Assembly: GCF_003006155.1 (NCBI RefSeq)
Contig: NZ_CP023559.1
Location: 2,728,001-2,792,000, forward strand
Reading direction: 5' to 3'
Origin: Salinicola tamaricis
GTDB lineage: Bacteria; Pseudomonadota; Gammaproteobacteria; Pseudomonadales; Halomonadaceae
DNA: 64,000 nucleotides
The notes under the pieces were generated by a model that worked only from the letters and a program-made list of their open reading frames with translations, was not told the DNA's origin and searched no databases. The first letter of the stretch is position 1, and each line of letters starts with the position of its first letter. The translations under genes were made by a program, and so were the position numbers. Of this stretch, positions 29,187 through 38,239 are shown piece after piece.

Positions 29187-30146
29187 ATGAAGCCCGGCAA
29201 GAAGACCCGAACACTCGCCATCGCCGCCCTCGTACTGACACCGCTGCCGGCCATGGCGGATTATCCCGAGCGTGCCGTCCAGATGATCGTGGCGTACTCC
29301 GCCGGGGGCGGCACCGATATCGCTGCCCGCACTCTGGTGCCCTACATCGAGAAAGCCCTGGGCACTGACATCACCGTGATCAACCGGCCGGGTGCCGGTG
29401 GTGAGGTGGGCTTCACGGCACTCGCCAATGCCCAGCCCGACGGTTACACCATCGGCTTCATCAACACGCCCAACGTGCTGACCATCCCCATCGAGCGCAA
29501 GACGCGCTATACGCTGGCCGACTTCCAGCCGGTGGCGAGCGTGGTCGACGATCCCGATGGCTTCAATGTGGCGCCGGACAGCCAGTTCGGCTCGCTGGCG
29601 GCGCTGGTCGACTATGCCAAGCAGCATCCCGGTGATATTACCTACGGCACCACCGGGGTCGGTTCGGACGATCATCTGGCGGCGCTGGCGCTGGAACGTC
29701 AGGCGGGCATCGAGATGACCCACGTACCCTTCCCCGGCGCGGCCGATGTGCGCCAGGCGCTGATGGGCGGTCATATCGACCTGGGCATCTTCAACATCGG
29801 AGAGGCGGCGTCCGACGTGAAGGCCGGGCGGGTCAAGATGCTCGCCCAGGCCGCCGCGCAGCGCTCGAAGGAGTTGCCCGACGTGCCGACGACCGCCGAG
29901 GCCGGCTATCCGCTGATCATCGGCTCCAACCGCGGAATCGCCGTTCCCGCCGGCGTGCCAGGGCCGATCGTCGACAAACTCTCCAGCGCCATCGCGACCG
30001 CCATGCAGGACGAGGACTTTCGCCAGGCGGCCGCGCAGCAGTCGCTGCCGCTCGACTATCAGAATCCGACCACCTATCAGCAGACGCTCGACGATCTGCA
30101 GGTGCGTTTCCAGACACTGTGGAACGAGTCGCCCTGGAGTGATTGA
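29187..30146 (+). CDS. tctC: Tripartite tricarboxylate transporter substrate-binding protein (TctC/Bug family)
   Basis: 319 residues from MKPGKKTRTL (29187, AGGAG upstream). A signal peptide ends near PLPAMA. Conserved Bug motifs are PERAVQMIVAYSAGGGTDIAAR near the N-terminus and GQ-like MTHVPFPGAADVRQAL. The periplasmic protein binds a small carboxylate and delivers it to TctAB. A longer in-frame start upstream is rejected because of the AT-rich promoter region. Divergent from the RraA-like operon, which suggests a shared substrate. Confidence 0.9.
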   Translation: MKPGKKTRTLAIAALVLTPLPAMADYPERAVQMIVAYSAGGGTDIAARTLVPYIEKALGTDITVINRPGAGGEVGFTALANAQPDGYTIGFINTPNVLTIPIERKTRYTLADFQPVASVVDDPDGFNVAPDSQFGSLAALVDYAKQHPGDITYGTTGVGSDDHLAALALERQAGIEMTHVPFPGAADVRQALMGGHIDLGIFNIGEAASDVKAGRVKMLAQAAAQRSKELPDVPTTAEAGYPLIIGSNRGIAVPAGVPGPIVDKLSSAIATAMQDEDFRQAAAQQSLPLDYQNPTTYQQTLDDLQVRFQTLWNESPWSD

Positions 30147-30238
30147 CGTAACCGGCGGGGCAATCGCTCCGCCGCCTGCCTCCCGGTCCGGGCTCGGCCC
30201 TGGGTCGGGAGCCGTCACTTTGGAAAGGAGTGCACACC

Positions 30239-30700
30239 ATGCGTCAAGCCACGCTGGAGACGAGTGTCGCCCTGGCCGGGGCGGTTCTCAGTGGCTGCGG
30301 GCTCTGGCACGCGCTGGGTTTCACCCGTGACTCGGCCTATCTGCCCACGGCGGTCATGAGCCTGCTGACCTTGTTGCTGCTGGTGTGGGGGATTCGCTCG
30401 GCCTGGTCGCTGCGCCAGGCGGGCAGCGACACGCTGCGCTTTGCACCGAGTCACGCGCGGCGGTTTCTCACCCTGCTGGCGACCTCCGTCGCCATGATCG
30501 CCATCGCCCCCAGGCTGGGTTTCGCCACCACCTTCTTGTTGTTCGTACCCGTGAGCGGATGGCTGCTCGGCTATCGCCAGGGCAAGTGGCTGGTGACGAC
30601 CGCGATCCTCTTTTCACTGCTGATCTATCTGATCTTTCAGATCGTGCTCGACAGACCGCTGCCGCCGGAGCTGGCGCTGCGTCTGGTGACCGGGAGCTAA
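30239..30700 (+). CDS. tctB: Tripartite tricarboxylate transporter small permease (TctB)
   Basis: 153 residues with four predicted transmembrane helices, normal for TctB. The start ATG at 30239 follows GGAAAGGAG at good spacing. It ends three bases before tctA. TctB sequences are weakly conserved, so the call rests mostly on length, topology and position between tctC and tctA. Confidence 0.8.
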   Translation: MRQATLETSVALAGAVLSGCGLWHALGFTRDSAYLPTAVMSLLTLLLLVWGIRSAWSLRQAGSDTLRFAPSHARRFLTLLATSVAMIAIAPRLGFATTFLLFVPVSGWLLGYRQGKWLVTTAILFSLLIYLIFQIVLDRPLPPELALRLVTGS

Positions 30701-30703
30701 GCC

Positions 30704-32245
30704 ATGTGGGATTCGATTCTTGCCGCCTTGCCGCTACTGTTCTCGCCAGCCGCCGTGCTGGCGATGGCCGGCGGCACCACCATCGGCGTGCTGATCGGTG
30801 CGCTGCCCGGACTTTCCGCCACCATGGGAATCGCCGTGCTGATTCCGCTGACCTTCACCATGCAGCCGCTGGTGGCGTTGGGGATGATGGCCGGGATCTA
30901 CAACGGGGCGATGTACGGCGGGGCGATTCCCGCCATTCTGCTGCGCATTCCCGGCACGCCCGCGGGGATCGCCACGGTGTTCGACGGCCATCCCATGGCG
31001 CAGAAAGGGCAGGGGCTCGAGGCGATGAAGATCGCGCTGGTATCCTCGGCGGTCGGCGGTTCGATCAGCGCGCTGGCGCTGCTCTTTCTCAGCCCGCCGC
31101 TGGCGGCCATGGCGCTCAAGTTCGGCCCCGTCGAAATCTTCTGGCTGGCGATCTTCGGGCTGGCGGCGATCGCCGTGCTGCTGAGCGACGCCCCCATCAA
31201 GGGGCTGATCAGCGCCTGTATCGGTCTGGTGATCGGCATGGTGGGTATCGATTCGATGACCGGCAACGAGCGCTTCACCTTCGATGTCATGGAATTGATG
31301 GGCGGCATCGACATCCTGGTGCTGCTGACCGGGCTCTATGCCATTCCGCCGGCGCTGACCCTGGCGCAGGAGGCGCTGCTGCTGAGTCGCAGCAGTGGCA
31401 GCAGTGGCAAACGCACGCACAGCGGCATCGGCTGGCGACGCCTGCTGCCGACCTGGGTGCGGGCCTCGACCATCGGCGTGATCGTGGGGATCATTCCCGG
31501 CACCGGCGGCAACATCGCCGCCATGCTGTCGTGGAACGAAACCCGGCGCGTGGCCAAGGACAAGTCGCGCTTCGGCAAGGGGGCGCCGGAGGGCGTGGCG
31601 GCGGCGGAGTGCGCCAACAACGCCGACAACGCCGCCTCGCTGATCCCTGCCCTGACCCTGGGCATCCCCGGCAGCAGCGTATCGGCGGTGATCCTGGGCG
31701 GGCTGCTGGTGCACGGCATGCTGCCGGGGCCGGAGCTGTTCACCCGCTCGGCGCCGGTGACCTACGGTTTCATCCTGGCCATGCTGGTGACGTCGATCAT
31801 GCTGTTCGTGATCGGCAGGCTAGGTGCGCGGTTGTTCATCAACGTGATGTACATGCCGCCGCTGCTGCTGGCGCCGATCATCATCGCTTTGACCACCATC
31901 GGCGTCTATGCGATCAACAACAGCCTGTTCGATGTCTGGCTGATGCTGGCGTTCGGGGTCATGGGCTGGGGCATGGAGCGTCTGGGGATTCCGCTGGCTC
32001 CGGCGGTACTGGCGGTCATTCTGGGGCCGGTGGCGGAATCCAGCCTGCGTCGGGCGATGCTGATCGGGCACCATCAGATAGGGTTTCTATTTTCCAGCAC
32101 CATCGCCATCGTCATGGTCACGCTCATCTTGCTGACCATCCTGGTACCGCTGGTTCGGCGCCTGCTGGCGCATTACCGTGGGCGGCCGTCGAAGCTGGCC
32201 ATGGCGGCCGACCCGCAGCGGGCGCGTCAACACCTGGAACCCTGA
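30704..32245 (+). CDS. tctA: Tripartite tricarboxylate transporter large permease (TctA)
   Basis: 513 residues, about 11-12 helices. The family hallmarks GALPGLSATMGIAVLIPLTF near the N-terminus and GIIPGTGGNIAAMLSWNETR near residue 270 are intact, with the later block ADNAASLIPALTLGIPGS. It uses the cation gradient to import the carboxylate bound by TctC. It carries no slip and completes the transporter. Confidence 0.93.
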   Translation: MWDSILAALPLLFSPAAVLAMAGGTTIGVLIGALPGLSATMGIAVLIPLTFTMQPLVALGMMAGIYNGAMYGGAIPAILLRIPGTPAGIATVFDGHPMAQKGQGLEAMKIALVSSAVGGSISALALLFLSPPLAAMALKFGPVEIFWLAIFGLAAIAVLLSDAPIKGLISACIGLVIGMVGIDSMTGNERFTFDVMELMGGIDILVLLTGLYAIPPALTLAQEALLLSRSSGSSGKRTHSGIGWRRLLPTWVRASTIGVIVGIIPGTGGNIAAMLSWNETRRVAKDKSRFGKGAPEGVAAAECANNADNAASLIPALTLGIPGSSVSAVILGGLLVHGMLPGPELFTRSAPVTYGFILAMLVTSIMLFVIGRLGARLFINVMYMPPLLLAPIIIALTTIGVYAINNSLFDVWLMLAFGVMGWGMERLGIPLAPAVLAVILGPVAESSLRRAMLIGHHQIGFLFSSTIAIVMVTLILLTILVPLVRRLLAHYRGRPSKLAMAADPQRARQHLEP

Positions 32246-32276
32246 GCGCGGCCTATCCAGGATGCGGCCAGCAGGG

Positions 32277-32302
32277 CGCGTCGCCGGGAAACCGGCGGCG
32301 CG
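32277..32302. terminator. Hairpin between convergent tctA and the GntR gene
   Basis: An 11-bp stem (32277-32287 with 32292-32302, one G-T mismatch pair) with a GAAA tetraloop. It abuts the stop codon of the GntR gene and follows tctA by 31 bases. There is no strong T-run on either strand. Confidence 0.65.
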
Positions 32303-32998
32303 TCACGCCTCCTCGGCGGCGTTCCAGGGCTCTCCTTTCTCCCGCGCCGACTGCCGGGCCATGAAGGCGCAGTAGGCCATGCGCAGATGCACCCGCATCA
32401 GGTCCTCGGCGTAGCGCGCCTCGCGGCGCTCGATCGCATCGATGATGTCACGGTGCTGCTGCATCGAGCGCTGCATCTCGGTCTCGGAATAGAGATAGTA
32501 GGAGCCCACCGTGATCGGCGAATCGACCAGCATCCTGACCATCCGGGTGAGCTGGACCGAGCCCGCTGCGGTCAGGATGACCTGATGGAACAGCTGGTTC
32601 TCGCTCTGGATGCTGAACAGGTACTTGTCGGGCTGCTCCCGGTAGAGCCCCTCGATGACGTCGGCGTGATGGCGCAAGCGCGCGATCTGCTCCGGCGTCG
32701 CGCGGCTGGCGGCCAGCCTGGCGGCGCGTGACTCCAGCAGGATGCGCAGCTCGTAGATATCGACGATATCGTCCTGCTGCCACGGCGAGACGAACGAGCC
32801 ACGTCCCTTCTCGTGATAAATCAGACCATCGTCGGCGAGGCGCTGGATCGCCGCCCGCACCGGCGTGCGGCTGACCGAGAGCATGTCAGCAAGGTGGGCC
32901 TCCTTGATCTGCATGTCCGAGGAGAGCTCGCCGGACATGATCTGTCGTCTCAGGGTCGTGTAGACCCGGTCTGTGAGCTTGGTCATGAGGCCCGGCAC
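32303..32998 (-). CDS. GntR-family (FadR/FCD) transcriptional regulator
   Basis: 231 residues. The N-terminal winged helix (LADMLSVSRTPVRAAIQRLA) and C-terminal all-helical FCD domain contain the expected His residues for metal binding (e.g. the FHQVIL segment). It closes the hydroxy-acid/TTT cluster and probably responds to the carboxylate substrate or a metabolite. A candidate operator is TTGTTAGTACAA at 28889-28900. Confidence 0.85.
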   Translation of the reverse strand: MPGLMTKLTDRVYTTLRRQIMSGELSSDMQIKEAHLADMLSVSRTPVRAAIQRLADDGLIYHEKGRGSFVSPWQQDDIVDIYELRILLESRAARLAASRATPEQIARLRHHADVIEGLYREQPDKYLFSIQSENQLFHQVILTAAGSVQLTRMVRMLVDSPITVGSYYLYSETEMQRSMQQHRDIIDAIERREARYAEDLMRVHLRMAYCAFMARQSAREKGEPWNAAEEA

Positions 32999-33106
32999 CG
33001 TTATAGGGATATCGTATCGCCCAACCTCCCGCAGGCGGGACCTGAAGGCGACCCGACGATACTACCCAAGAGACGCCATGGGCGCGAGACAGGTCCGGCC
33101 CGAGGC

Positions 33107-34098
33107 TCAGGCTCCCTTCCATACCTCGGCCAGAATCTCGTAGGAGCGCACCCGGTCGGCGTGGTCGTAGCAGTCGGTGTTGACCATGATCTCGTCGGCA
33201 CCGGTGGCGTCGAGCAGCTCGTCGAGCTGACGGCGCACGCTCTCCGGGCCACCGACCACCGCGCGCCGAGGTTCTGCGAGACTGCGGCCTCTTCCTGCGG
33301 CAGCCAGTCGAGTCGCTCGACCGGCGGCCGCGTGCGGGTGCTCTTGCCGCGGATCAGGTTGAGGAACTTCTGCTGCTGCGTGGTGGCGAGGAAGCGCGCG
33401 CGCTCGTCGCTCTCCGCGGCGATCAGTGGAATGCCGATCATGGCGTGAGGGGTGTCGAGCACGCCGGGTTGGAAACCCTCGCGATAGAGGTGCAGGGCTT
33501 CGCGCATGTAGCCGGGGGCGAACTGGCCGGCGAAGGCGAACGGCAGCCCAGCCGTGCGGCGAGCTGGGCGCTGTAGCCGCTGGAGCCGAGCAGCCAGATG
33601 GGTACGTGGGTGCCCTGGCCGGGGATCGCGCGCACGCGCTGGCCCGGGGTGGCGTCGCCGAGATAGCGGCGCAGCTCGTCGAGGCGGTCGGGGAAGTCGT
33701 TGACCCCGGCATAGGGGTCGCGGCGCATCGCCTGCATGGTCACGCCATCCGAGCCCGGGGCCGGCCCAGGCCCAGATCGATGCGGCCGGGGTAGAGCGTC
33801 TCCAGGGTGCCGAACTGCTCGGCCACGACCAACGGCGGATGGTTGGGCAGCATGATACCGCCGCTACCCACGCGGATCGTCGAGGTGGCGCCGGCGACAT
33901 GGCCGATCAGCAGGCTGGTCGCGGCGCTGGCGATACCGTCGATATTGTGATGCTCGGCGAGCCAGTAGCGGTTGTAGCCCAGGCGCTCGGTCTGCTGGGC
34001 GAGATCGACGGTATGGCGGAAGGTCTCCGCCGGGGTGCCGTCGAGGTAATCGGTGCCAGATCCAGCACCGAAAGGGGAATGTCGGCCAATCGTGACAT
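33107..34098 (-). CDS. LLM-class flavin-dependent oxidoreductase, four frame slips
   Basis: Luciferase-like TIM-barrel protein. The start at 34098 gives [17 protein letters not shown], the usual N-terminus of this subfamily. The hallmark [11 protein letters not shown] and the block [20 protein letters not shown], then [18 protein letters not shown], lie in successive frames with slips near 34065, 33770, 33545 and 33270. The C-terminus reads [20 protein letters not shown]. About 330 residues. The substrate is unknown; its neighbours give no clear pathway. Confidence 0.82.
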
Positions 34099-34134
34099 GA
34101 GGTTCCTCGATCGTAAACGGCGGGCAACTCATCA

Positions 34135-34291
34135 GGGAAACGCTGAATAAATCGCCGAGCGAGATGAAGCGCAAGGCGCATGGCGCGCAGAGCACGAGAC
34201 ATAACGTGGGGTTAGGCGAGTGCTCGAGTACCACGCAACGCAGCGATTCGTTGGGGACGCCGAGTCCGTGCAGGCATTTAGGCAGCGTTCC
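34135..34291. mobile_element. About 157-bp MITE-like element, second family
   Basis: The left end GGGAAACGCTGAATAAAT (34135-34152) and right end ATTTAGGCAGCGTTCC (34276-34291) are imperfect inverted repeats. The interior is non-coding. It sits upstream of the LLM gene and next to the terminator at 34295. The termini differ from the element at 8090-8250, so it is a separate family. Confidence 0.5.
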
Positions 34292-34294
34292 TTA

Positions 34295-34324
34295 GCGCCC
34301 TCATGATTCATATCATGAGGGCGC
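34295..34324. terminator. Terminator of the minus-strand acyl-metabolite cluster
   Basis: A perfect 13-bp stem GCGCCCTCATGAT (34295-34307) with ATCATGAGGGCGC (34312-34324), loop TCAT. It lies 60 bases after the TPR gene stop on the minus strand. The T-run is weak (taagg), so it may act bidirectionally or as a stabiliser. Confidence 0.7.
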
Positions 34325-34383
34325 CCATCACGATTGCAAGCGCGGCCTGAGCGATCCGCGCGGGCGGCTCGCTCAGGCTGGGC

Positions 34384-35111
34384 TCAGCTCTTCAACTGAC
34401 TCATCAGCTTCTGAATATCCTGACGCCGGCCGGCATCGGCGCTCTCGCGCCGGGGCGGGGAGCTGCGCGCCAGCGCTTTCTGCAGCGCCTGGCGGGCCTT
34501 TGCGTCATCGCCCTGGTCATGCAGGAAGTCGGCCCAGAAGTAGTTGCTGTCGATGCCGTCGGGATTGATCGCCAGGCCTTTCTGCAGCAGCTCACGCGCC
34601 TTGTCGTCGTCGCCGAAAGCGATCGGCCAGCCGGGTACCTTGTGGTAGAGCGTGCCCAGACTGGTATAGGCGGAGCCATTCAGCACCTTGGGGTCGATGG
34701 CCAGGGCCTTCTCGAACTGCTGGCGCGCTTCCTTGACTTGGGAGAGCGCACTGAGGCCGCCGCCGGCGCCGGCTTCGGAGGCGCGGATGATACCGGCCCA
34801 GGTATGCAGTTCGGCGCTTTGCGGATGCGCGGCGACCAGGGCGGCGCGCTTATAGAGCTGGTCGAAGGCGTCCTCGCGGCGCGATTCCGGCAGTTGGTAG
34901 CTGATGTTGGCCCAGCGGCTCTGCAGTTCGTGCAGGCCAGCGGCCACCGGGGTGCGGCGGCGGCGGTGCCGCCGCGCCTCGGCCATGGGGGTGGCGAGCA
35001 GGTGGCGCTGCCGCTCAGGCCGAGCAGCAGTGCCAGGGCAGCGGGCGCCAGCCCCGGGAGCGCGAACGAATGCCAGCGTGATCGACGATGTGGGTGAACG
35101 CAGCGGGTCAT
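34384..35111 (-). CDS. Periplasmic TPR protein, one frame slip
   Basis: The signal-peptide region LPGLAPAALALLLGLSGSAT at the N-terminus (start 35111) is linked by a slip near 34985 to a helical body. Two or three tetratricopeptide-like units follow (VKEARQQFEKALAIDP, ARELLQKGLAINPDG, AKARQALQKAL). About 240 residues. The last gene of the cluster with hemolysin-family protein, ligase, oxidase and SDR; possibly a scaffold or export helper. No catalytic residues seen. Confidence 0.7.
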
Positions 35112-35124
35112 GATGACCTCACGA

Positions 35125-35924
35125 TCAGGAAGATGGCGTCGAGACGCGACGCGCGTGGCGCTGGATGATCGGCAGTCGCTTCTTGAGCGCGCGGTCGACC
35201 ATCCCGGGCAGCAGACCGTTGAGATGGACCAGCAGGCATTCGGGCCAGCCCAGCTGACGCTCGCGGGTGCGCTTCTCGATGCTCGAGACGATCGTGCGGC
35301 CACCGCCTCCGGGGCGTCGACGGCGTTGCCGAGCGCGGCGTTGAGCGAGTCCGCGGCGGCACTGTTCATGCCGGTGCGGGTCGCCCGCGGGGCGATGTGC
35401 AGCACCGCCACCGGAGTGTCGGCGAGCTCGCGGCGCAGCGCCTGGCTGAAGCCGCGCAGGGCGAACTTGGTGGCGCAGTAGGTGGCGTAACCCGGATGGC
35501 CGATGGCGCCGAAGGCCGAGCCGACGTTGACGATCCAGGCGCGATCGTGGTGCAGCAGACGCGGCAGCAGCGCCTGGGTCAGCAGCAGGGTGGCGGTGAC
35601 GTTGAGCTCGACCATGGCACTGATGGCCGCCGGGGCCTGTTCTTCGAACAGGCCGAACTGGTTGCTGCCGGCGGCGTTGATCAGCATGTCGATGCGCGCT
35701 TCGCTGGCGGCATCGACCACCCGACGGCGGTCCTCGGCCTGGGCGAGATCCGCTTTCAGTATGTAGATGCGATCTGGCGCCAGTGCCGCCAGGCGGTCCA
35801 GGCTCGGCTGGTTGCGCCCGACGATCAGCAGCGTGGCACCGGCCTCGGCGAGTTCGGCCACCAGCGCGCCGCCGATGCCGCCGCTGGCACCGGTGACCAG
35901 GATGCGGCGATCAGACCAGCGCAT
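35125..35924 (-). CDS. SDR-family oxidoreductase, one frame slip
   Basis: About 266 residues. Motif TGASGGIGGALVAELAEAG, NAAG-type segment MLINAAGSNQF and catalytic YATYCATKFALRGFSQALRR are present. The frame slips near 35305, after VDAPEAVA. The third frame gives EKRTRERQLGWPECLLVHLN and ends at 35125. The C-terminal half resembles SDRs acting on long-chain or lipid-like substrates. It overlaps the oxidase end by 14 bases and precedes the TPR gene by 14 bases. Confidence 0.8.
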
Positions 35925-36608
35925 CGGCGAGTACCTCGCTGGTGTGGGCGTCGCCCGCGGCCTGGCCGAGAGTCCGGAACATGGCGCCGTCGTAGAGGCG
36001 ATAGACCATGTTGGCGGTATCGATCACCGCCTGCAGGTCCTGGGCCGACTCGATGCGGTTGATCTGCGCTTCGAAGAACGCCAGGTGGCCGATGTCGAGG
36101 CTGCCGTGGGACTCCAGGTAGCGGAAGGCGTCGGCGGGCAGGCCTGCGCCGTCGCGCATCTTCTCCGCCGCCTGGGTGGCGATGGCGGTGCTGGTGCCCT
36201 CGAGCACCTGAACCATGCCGAAGAAGCCGATCGGGTTGCCGTGTTCGATCACGTCGCGCACATAGCTCACCATCAGCTCTGTGGCCGGCGCCGGGCGTCC
36301 GGCGGCGACCGCGTCGGCGTCGCCGCCGAGGGCGCGAATGTCATCCAGAATCCACGCCTGGTGGCCGTACTCCTCCTCGATGTACTCGACCAGCGCGCCG
36401 CGCAGCCACTCCAGGCGCTCGGGCAGGCGTGCGCCGCAGGCCATCATCAGCGGCACCGTGTACTTGACGTGGTGGTAGGCCTGGGTGAGGAAGGCCTGGT
36501 AGGTGGCGCGATCGATGTCACCGGTCAGGGCGCGGCGGATTACCGGGTGTCCAGCAGCCACTGGCGCTGTTCGGCGGTTTGCTGCTGCAGGGTCTGATAC
36601 GGGGTCAT
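35911..36608 (-). CDS. Haem-oxygenase-like di-iron oxidase (TenA-like fold), one frame slip
   Basis: About 230 residues from MTPYQTLQQ, with a slip near 36545. It has the iron-ligand pattern of haem-oxygenase-like diiron oxidases: EYIEEEYGHQAW, then EGTS, then HGSLDIGHL (H-x3-D-x2-H). Such enzymes (UndA, BesC and SznF types) activate oxygen to cleave or oxidise C-C or N-O substrates, some on fatty acids. A start at 36761 with a GAGGAG site adds about 51 His/Thr-rich residues. The metal motif makes thiaminase (TenA) activity unlikely. Confidence 0.78.
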
Positions 36609-36793
36609 GGCGTTCTCCAGGGCGGCCTTGCCGGCCGCGTGATGTACAGGGGTGGTGCGAGTCGAGGCGTCGTGCGTCGATCTCGTATCTTTGTGCGTTG
36701 GTTCTGCGTACGTCAGGTCTGCGTGCGTTGAATCTGCTGGCGTCGAATGCGGGTGAGACATGGGCGGCTCTCCTCGAGCGGGTTGCGGGCGCA

Positions 36794-38239
36794 TCACGCG
36801 CTGACCGGCGTGTCCAGCCAGCGGCGGTAGCGCTCGGCCAGCGCCTCGCGGCGCAGCCGGCCATTGGCTGTCGCCAGGCCGTTGTCCGGGGTGAAGGGGG
36901 CGCTACGCTTCCAGCAAGCTACGCGGGCGTAGTCGGGCAGCCGCTGATTGGCGCGGGCCACGGCCTCTTCGAGCTGCTGGTCGTTGACCCACTCGCCGCG
37001 GGGCACCAGCAGTGCGCGGTTGCTCGGCTGCGCTTCGCCACTGACCCAGGCCTGGGCGATCGCCGGTTCGGCGGTGAGCTCGGCCTCGACCCAGGCGGGA
37101 TCGACGTTGCGCCCGTAGGCCGTGATGAAGACCTGTCGCCGGCGCCCCTTGAGCACCAGCGCCTCGCCCTCCCAGGCGCCGAGATCCCCGGTGGGCCAGC
37201 GTGTCGGGCGCGGCGCGTCGTCACCGAGATAGCCGAGCATCAGACTGCCCTCGACCATCACCTCGCCATCCTCGGCGAGAGTGATCCGGGCATGCGGTAG
37301 CGGGCGGCCGACGCTACCCGAGCGCACCTCGCCGGGGCGGTTGAGCGTCACCACCGAGGCGCACTCGGAGAGCCCGTAGCCTTCGAAGACCGGCCAGCCG
37401 GCCTCGGCCGCACGCGCCAGCAGTGCCGGGGAGACCGTGGCCCCGCCCACCGCGAAGAAGCGCCCGAAGCCAAGCGGCGCCTCGCCCTGCTGCATCAGCA
37501 GTGCGCTGAGCAGCTGCGGCACCAGGATCAGGCTATCCGGGGCCTCGGCGCGGATCACACGCCACGCTTGGGTGCTGTCGAAACCGCTGGCGCCGCGCCA
37601 GCCGAGTTCGCCCAGCCCTGGCAGGGTGACGCTGCCGCCCAGCCACAGCGGGGCGTAGAGGCCGCCGATGTTTTCCAGCAGCGTGGCCAGTGGCAGCATC
37701 GCCAGATGCCGCCTCACGCCTACGCCGCGGGCCACCTCTGCCAGGCTGTCCGCCACCGTCAGCTGGGTGTCGCTGTCGAGGCAGACCCCCTTGGGCGTGC
37801 CGCTGGTGCCGGAGGTGAAGGTGATCTTGTGTGTCCCCGCTGGTAGCGTCGGCGGCGCTGCCACCTCGCGCTGCCACAACAGCGGGTCGTCGCTGGCGGC
37901 AAAGCCCAGCGCTGCGGCGACCGCGGCGGGACCGATCAGGGTGTCGATGCCGGCCTGATCGACCACGTGGGCCAGCTGCGCCGGGGAGAAGAACATCGGT
38001 AGCGGCACGTTGACCGCCTCGCTCTGCATCAGCGCCAGGTCCCACAGCGCCCAGTCGAGGCCGTTGTCGAGCATCAGCGCCACGCGGCACCCACCCGCTG
38101 CGGCCAGCTGCTGGCAGCGCCGGGCGATCTCGCTGGGCAGCTCGGCGTAGGTCAGCGTCACGCCGTTGGCGCTGAGGGCGACCTGCGCTGGCTGGCTCAC
38201 GGCAAGCGCGCCGAGATGGTCGAGGAAGCGTTCACGCAT
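36794..38239 (-). CDS. AMP-dependent acyl ligase / fatty acyl-CoA or acyl-ACP synthetase
   Basis: 481 residues, ANL superfamily. Adenylation motifs KITFTSGTSGTPKGVC (A3), FEGYGLSECASVV (A5) and WPTGDLGAWEGEALVLKGR (A7) are intact. The C-terminal domain reads LATANGRLRREAL, where most ligases have Lys in the A10 position (NGK). Here it is Arg. It overlaps the hemolysin-family gene by 8 bases. Probably activates a fatty acid for the neighbouring acyltransferase or oxidase. Confidence 0.85.
   Translation of the reverse strand: MRERFLDHLGALAVSQPAQVALSANGVTLTYAELPSEIARRCQQLAAAGGCRVALMLDNGLDWALWDLALMQSEAVNVPLPMFFSPAQLAHVVDQAGIDTLIGPAAVAAALGFAASDDPLLWQREVAAPPTLPAGTHKITFTSGTSGTPKGVCLDSDTQLTVADSLAEVARGVGVRRHLAMLPLATLLENIGGLYAPLWLGGSVTLPGLGELGWRGASGFDSTQAWRVIRAEAPDSLILVPQLLSALLMQQGEAPLGFGRFFAVGGATVSPALLARAAEAGWPVFEGYGLSECASVVTLNRPGEVRSGSVGRPLPHARITLAEDGEVMVEGSLMLGYLGDDAPRPTRWPTGDLGAWEGEALVLKGRRRQVFITAYGRNVDPAWVEAELTAEPAIAQAWVSGEAQPSNRALLVPRGEWVNDQQLEEAVARANQRLPDYARVACWKRSAPFTPDNGLATANGRLRREALAERYRRWLDTPVSA

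Noticed and set aside
29031-30218. Long minus-strand open frame over tctC
   Set aside because: Antisense shadow; tctC on the plus strand has a signal peptide and family motifs.
35911-36608. TenA thiaminase or PqqC
   Set aside because: The E, E-x6-H-like, E and H-x3-D-x2-H pattern fits di-iron oxidases, and no thiamine or PQQ genes are adjacent.
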